Shown here one piece after another: positions 33,002 through 34,994 of a stretch of 34,994 nt of DNA. Within the stretch, counting starts at the first letter, position 1, and each line of letters starts with the position of its first letter. The translations under genes and the position numbers were made by a program. The notes under the pieces are model-generated. The model ran no database searches. It had not been told where the DNA came from and saw nothing but the letters and a program-made list of their open reading frames with translations. Origin of the DNA: Methylaequor sp002691245 (GTDB lineage: Bacteria > Pseudomonadota > Alphaproteobacteria > Methylaequorales > Methylaequoraceae); contig NZHH01000057.1 in NCBI GenBank assembly GCA_002691245.1, positions 1 to 34,994 on the forward strand, read 5' to 3'.

Positions 33002-33829
33002 TTACTTTTTAGATAATATTTGCTCTGAAGAAAAATCTTTGTTAAATACTTTTCCTTCGCTGTCCTCAACACTAACTTTTATTGATCCACCCGTATTTAA
33101 ATAATTAAAAGTGAATGAGGGATTCTCTGACAATGATATGTCTGGGGTAGCCTCCCAAATTAATTCTCCGTCTTGTTCAACCTTAATATAATTTACAAAA
33201 TGAGCAGGAATCTCTGCTCGTGTTAGTTGATTAAACTGAAGACCTGAATAATTTGGATGGCTTATAAGAAACTTAGCTTTATTTATAGAGTTTGATTTCA
33301 TAGAAGTTTGAATAAATTTCATTTTCATTTTTCCAATTCTAGCCATTACTGCATCCATATCATCAAGACTTGGTGCAGAACAACCACCTGCTGCCTTCAC
33401 GTAATTAGAAATCATAAATTTTTCACCATTATTTTTTTCAGCGATTACTCTCACATAAGTATATTTATCAACCCTAACTCTTGTTGAAAATGAAGCATTA
33501 CCAATTTTTTGAGAGAAATTAAATTTTCCTACTACTGGGGAAGGGTTCTCGTCTACAACAATAACGATAGATTTTATGAAATCATCTTTTTTTTGATCCT
33601 TAAGGAACTTTACGGTTATTGGAACCATTGCAGCATCTAAGGCTCTATATGGTGTCTCAAGGGACATAAATTTAGCACCATCAAGTATTTTTTCAGTGTT
33701 ATTGTACAATAGTTGCTTTACGTTTTTTTCCCATGTGATTGGTTCAGGAAGTTTATCATTACTTGATGCATCGTAATTATAGAAAAACAAAGTGATAAGT
33801 AGGATTAATTTTAAAAGCAAGTTGTACAT
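33002..33829 (-). CDS. Quinoprotein dehydrogenase-associated SoxYZ-like carrier
   Basis: 275 aa. Signal peptide at residues 1-22. The SoxY-like part (about 25-155) ends in YVKAAGGCSAP with Cys150, matching the GGC swinging-arm cysteine of SoxY, which in true SoxY is at the very C-terminus. The SoxZ-like part follows (about 160-270: KAKFLISHPNYSGLQFNQLT, AHFVNYIKVEQDGELIWEATPDISLSENPSFTFNY). The fusion is known beside PQQ alcohol dehydrogenase genes and no sox genes are near, so a role with the quinoprotein is likely. ATG at 33829 was preferred to a TTG at 33832. Transcribed away from xoxF, with the shared 456-bp upstream region. Confidence 0.88.
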   Translation of the reverse strand: MYNLLLKLILLITLFFYNYDASSNDKLPEPITWEKNVKQLLYNNTEKILDGAKFMSLETPYRALDAAMVPITVKFLKDQKKDDFIKSIVIVVDENPSPVVGKFNFSQKIGNASFSTRVRVDKYTYVRVIAEKNNGEKFMISNYVKAAGGCSAPSLDDMDAVMARIGKMKMKFIQTSMKSNSINKAKFLISHPNYSGLQFNQLTRAEIPAHFVNYIKVEQDGELIWEATPDISLSENPSFTFNYLNTGGSIKVSVEDSEGKVFNKDFSSEQILSKK

Positions 33830-33995
33830 CAATATAATATATAGTTTTTTTTTAATAAATCTAAGAGTATTTTTGATGTAATGATTTTAAAAAAATTAAA
33901 AAAAACTGAAAAAAAGGTTAATAAGATAAAAAACCGTTGCAAAACATTGATTTTATTGATTTTTTTTAATTTCTGAACAAAAGTTAATTTTGGCA

Positions 33996-34146
33996 TTCAT
34001 CTTACATTCATATTTTTAAAAAAAAAAATGAGTTATCCACAACTTTTTTTTCGTTACATTAATTGATTTAAGTAACTGATTTTATTTGTTTTTTTGCAAC
34101 ATGAATGATCTTTAAGAGATTTGTTCATTTCACATTCATATTTTTA
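33996..34146. repeat. 23-bp direct repeat upstream of xoxF
   Basis: Copies at 33996-34018 and 34124-34146 share 21 of 23 bases, including a perfect ACATTCATATTTTTA. Start-to-start distance is 128 bp. The second copy ends just before the candidate -35 of xoxF. They could be binding sites for a regulator of methanol oxidation or a duplicated upstream element. Confidence 0.75.
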
Positions 34147-34148
34147 TC

Positions 34149-34177
34149 TTGAATTTGCATTATTCATACATCATATT
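34149..34177 (+). promoter_or_regulatory. Candidate xoxF promoter
   Basis: TTGAAT (34149-34154), a 17-bp spacer and CATATT (34172-34177) match four of six bases each. It would give a leader of about 100 nt with the GGGC/GCCC hairpin. Moderate match only; activation by a regulator would be expected. Confidence 0.35.
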
Positions 34178-34270
34178 ATGTCTGGGAGGAAATCAAACAA
34201 CCTGACGGTTTTTGTTAAGGTTTTGATTCCAATCAATAACCGGGCATTCGCCCAAATATTAATCGTAATA

Positions 34271-34276
34271 AAGGAG
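34271..34276 (+). promoter_or_regulatory. Ribosome binding site of xoxF
   Basis: AAGGAG lies 9 nt before the ATG at 34286. It is a strong site for this AT-rich genome, as for fae, and fits high expression of methanol dehydrogenase. Confidence 0.8.
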
Positions 34277-34285
34277 AAATACTTT

Positions 34286-34994
34286 ATGAGTATTTTGAAA
34301 AAAAGCATCATTGCTTCAGCTGCTTTAGCTCTTCCATTTGCTGTAAGTGCTAACTCTAAGCTTGAAAAAATGATGAAAGATCCAAGTCAGTGGGTACAAC
34401 AGTCTGGTGATTACGCTGGACACCGTTACACTAGTCTTGATCAAATTAATAAAAGTAATGTTAGTAGCTTAAAAGTCGCTTGGACTTTTTCTACTGGTGT
34501 TCTTAGAGGTCACGAAGGTGGTCCACTAGTTATTGGCGATATGATGTATGTTCATACTGCTATTCCTAACATAGTGTACGCTTTAGATCTTAACGACAAC
34601 CAAAGAATCGTTTGGAAGTACAACCCTGTTAAAGGTGGTAAGTACCCAGGTGGCGAAACTATGGATAGAGTTATCTCAGTTATGTGCTGTGACAACGTTA
34701 ACCGTGGTGTTAACTACCATCCAAATGGTACAATCGTTCTTCACGCTGCTGATACTTCAGTAATTGCTTTAGACGCTAAATCTGGTAAAGAAAAGTGGAT
34801 TACAACTAATCTACATGCCGGTACTGGTAAGTATGGTGTCTCAGCCTCTACTGGTTCAGGTCAACCTTTCATCATCAAAGACATGGTAGGTGTTGGTTGT
34901 TCTGGTGCTGAATTCGGTGTTAGATGTAACTGGACACAGTACGACATCAACAGTGGTAAGAGACTTTGGAGAGCATACAGCATGGGTCCAGATA
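34286..34994 (+). CDS. xoxF: PQQ-dependent methanol dehydrogenase, XoxF-like, 3' part beyond the window
   Basis: 236 complete codons, cut by the window end. A signal peptide (SIIASAALALPFAVSA) shows periplasmic export. The mature part begins the eight-bladed propeller: YAGHRYTSLDQINKSNV, LKVAWTFSTGVLRGHEGGPL, MYVHTAIPNIVYALDL, the vicinal-cysteine disulfide that contacts PQQ in VMCCDNVNRGV, and VGCSGAEFGVRC before RLWRAYSMGPD. TGVLRGHEGxPL and WRxYSxGPD recall lanthanide-dependent XoxF, although SGAEFGVR also resembles MxaF. The deciding extra aspartate near the catalytic aspartate lies outside the window. An insertion (GGKYPGGETMDRV) precedes the CC motif. Its composition is much less AT-biased than the neighbours, as for a highly expressed gene. 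Confidence 0.9.
   Translation, partial: MSILKKSIIASAALALPFAVSANSKLEKMMKDPSQWVQQSGDYAGHRYTSLDQINKSNVSSLKVAWTFSTGVLRGHEGGPLVIGDMMYVHTAIPNIVYALDLNDNQRIVWKYNPVKGGKYPGGETMDRVISVMCCDNVNRGVNYHPNGTIVLHAADTSVIALDAKSGKEKWITTNLHAGTGKYGVSASTGSGQPFIIKDMVGVGCSGAEFGVRCNWTQYDINSGKRLWRAYSMGPD

Larger units (their letters stand above)
33830..34285. other. Non-coding region between the SoxYZ-like gene and xoxF
   Basis: 456 bp, the longest gap in the window and very AT-rich, with several A and T runs. It holds a 23-bp imperfect direct repeat, one perfect DnaA-box-like nonamer (TTATCCACA, 34033-34041), a candidate xoxF promoter (34149-34177), and a small hairpin in the presumed xoxF leader (GGGC-ATTC-GCCC, 34242-34253). 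No gene or structured RNA was recognised. Confidence 0.8.

Noticed and set aside
34033..34041. Perfect DnaA box (TTATCCACA) in AT-rich DNA, as at a replication origin
   Set aside because: Only one box was found, no dnaA, dnaN or parAB genes are near, and a single 9-mer match in 35 kb on two strands is not unlikely by chance.
1..34994. CRISPR array, prophage, insertion sequence, tRNA or rRNA
   Set aside because: Intergenic gaps are short, no regularly spaced repeats, transposase or integrase frames, or cloverleaf sequences were seen.

Overview
The window is an AT-rich, gene-dense stretch of a bacterial chromosome whose gene content is that of a methylotroph that oxidises C1 compounds through tetrahydromethanopterin (H4MPT) and methylofuran and also makes hopanoids. 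The heme A synthase at 1231-2277 resembles the CtaA/Cox15 type of Alphaproteobacteria. With the low GC, short intergenic gaps and overlapping genes this suggests a streamlined, probably marine, uncultivated alphaproteobacterium. That placement is an inference from gene types; no ribosomal RNA is present. Scattered N bases sit mostly in third codon positions, which suggests a population consensus rather than bad sequence.

Layout. 1-1119 (minus): assimilatory sulfate reduction, cysH then cysD (cut by the window edge). 1231-2277 (plus): ctaA. 2316-3086 (minus): a TorF-type porin, with a hairpin terminator shared with ctaA. 3335-12014 (plus): a hopanoid operon hpnB-hpnC-dxs-hpnD-hpnE-shc-hpnG behind a near-consensus promoter. 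12024-15226 (minus): hpnH, ispH, hpnA, converging on that operon. Supply of isoprenoid precursor (dxs, ispH), squalene formation (hpnCDE), cyclisation (shc) and side-chain addition (hpnH, hpnG) are therefore together.

15306-31763 is a continuous block for H4MPT and methylofuran C1 transfer. On the minus strand are pcd, fhcB (frameshifted), fhcD, fhcC. On the plus strand are RFAP synthase, mtdB, an ATP-grasp protein, mch, an Orf5-type ATP-grasp protein, an Orf7-type CitG-like protein, and fae. Then come a HisA-like protein (minus), an MfnD-like ATP-grasp ligase and MfnF (plus), and a minus-strand operon of FolB-like aldolase, MfnE, DmrB/AfpA-like flavoprotein, dihydropteroate-synthase-like protein, DUF447 protein and MfnB. 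Formaldehyde is condensed with H4MPT by Fae, oxidised by MtdB, hydrolysed by Mch, and the formyl group is passed to methylofuran and released as formate by Fhc. The fhcA subunit gene, usually between fhcB and fhcD, is absent here.

31816-34994 looks like the methanol oxidation locus: two small secreted proteins, a quinoprotein-dehydrogenase-associated SoxYZ-like carrier, a 456-bp non-coding region with a 23-bp direct repeat, and the first 236 codons of a XoxF-type PQQ methanol dehydrogenase. No tRNA, rRNA, CRISPR array, insertion sequence or phage gene was seen.
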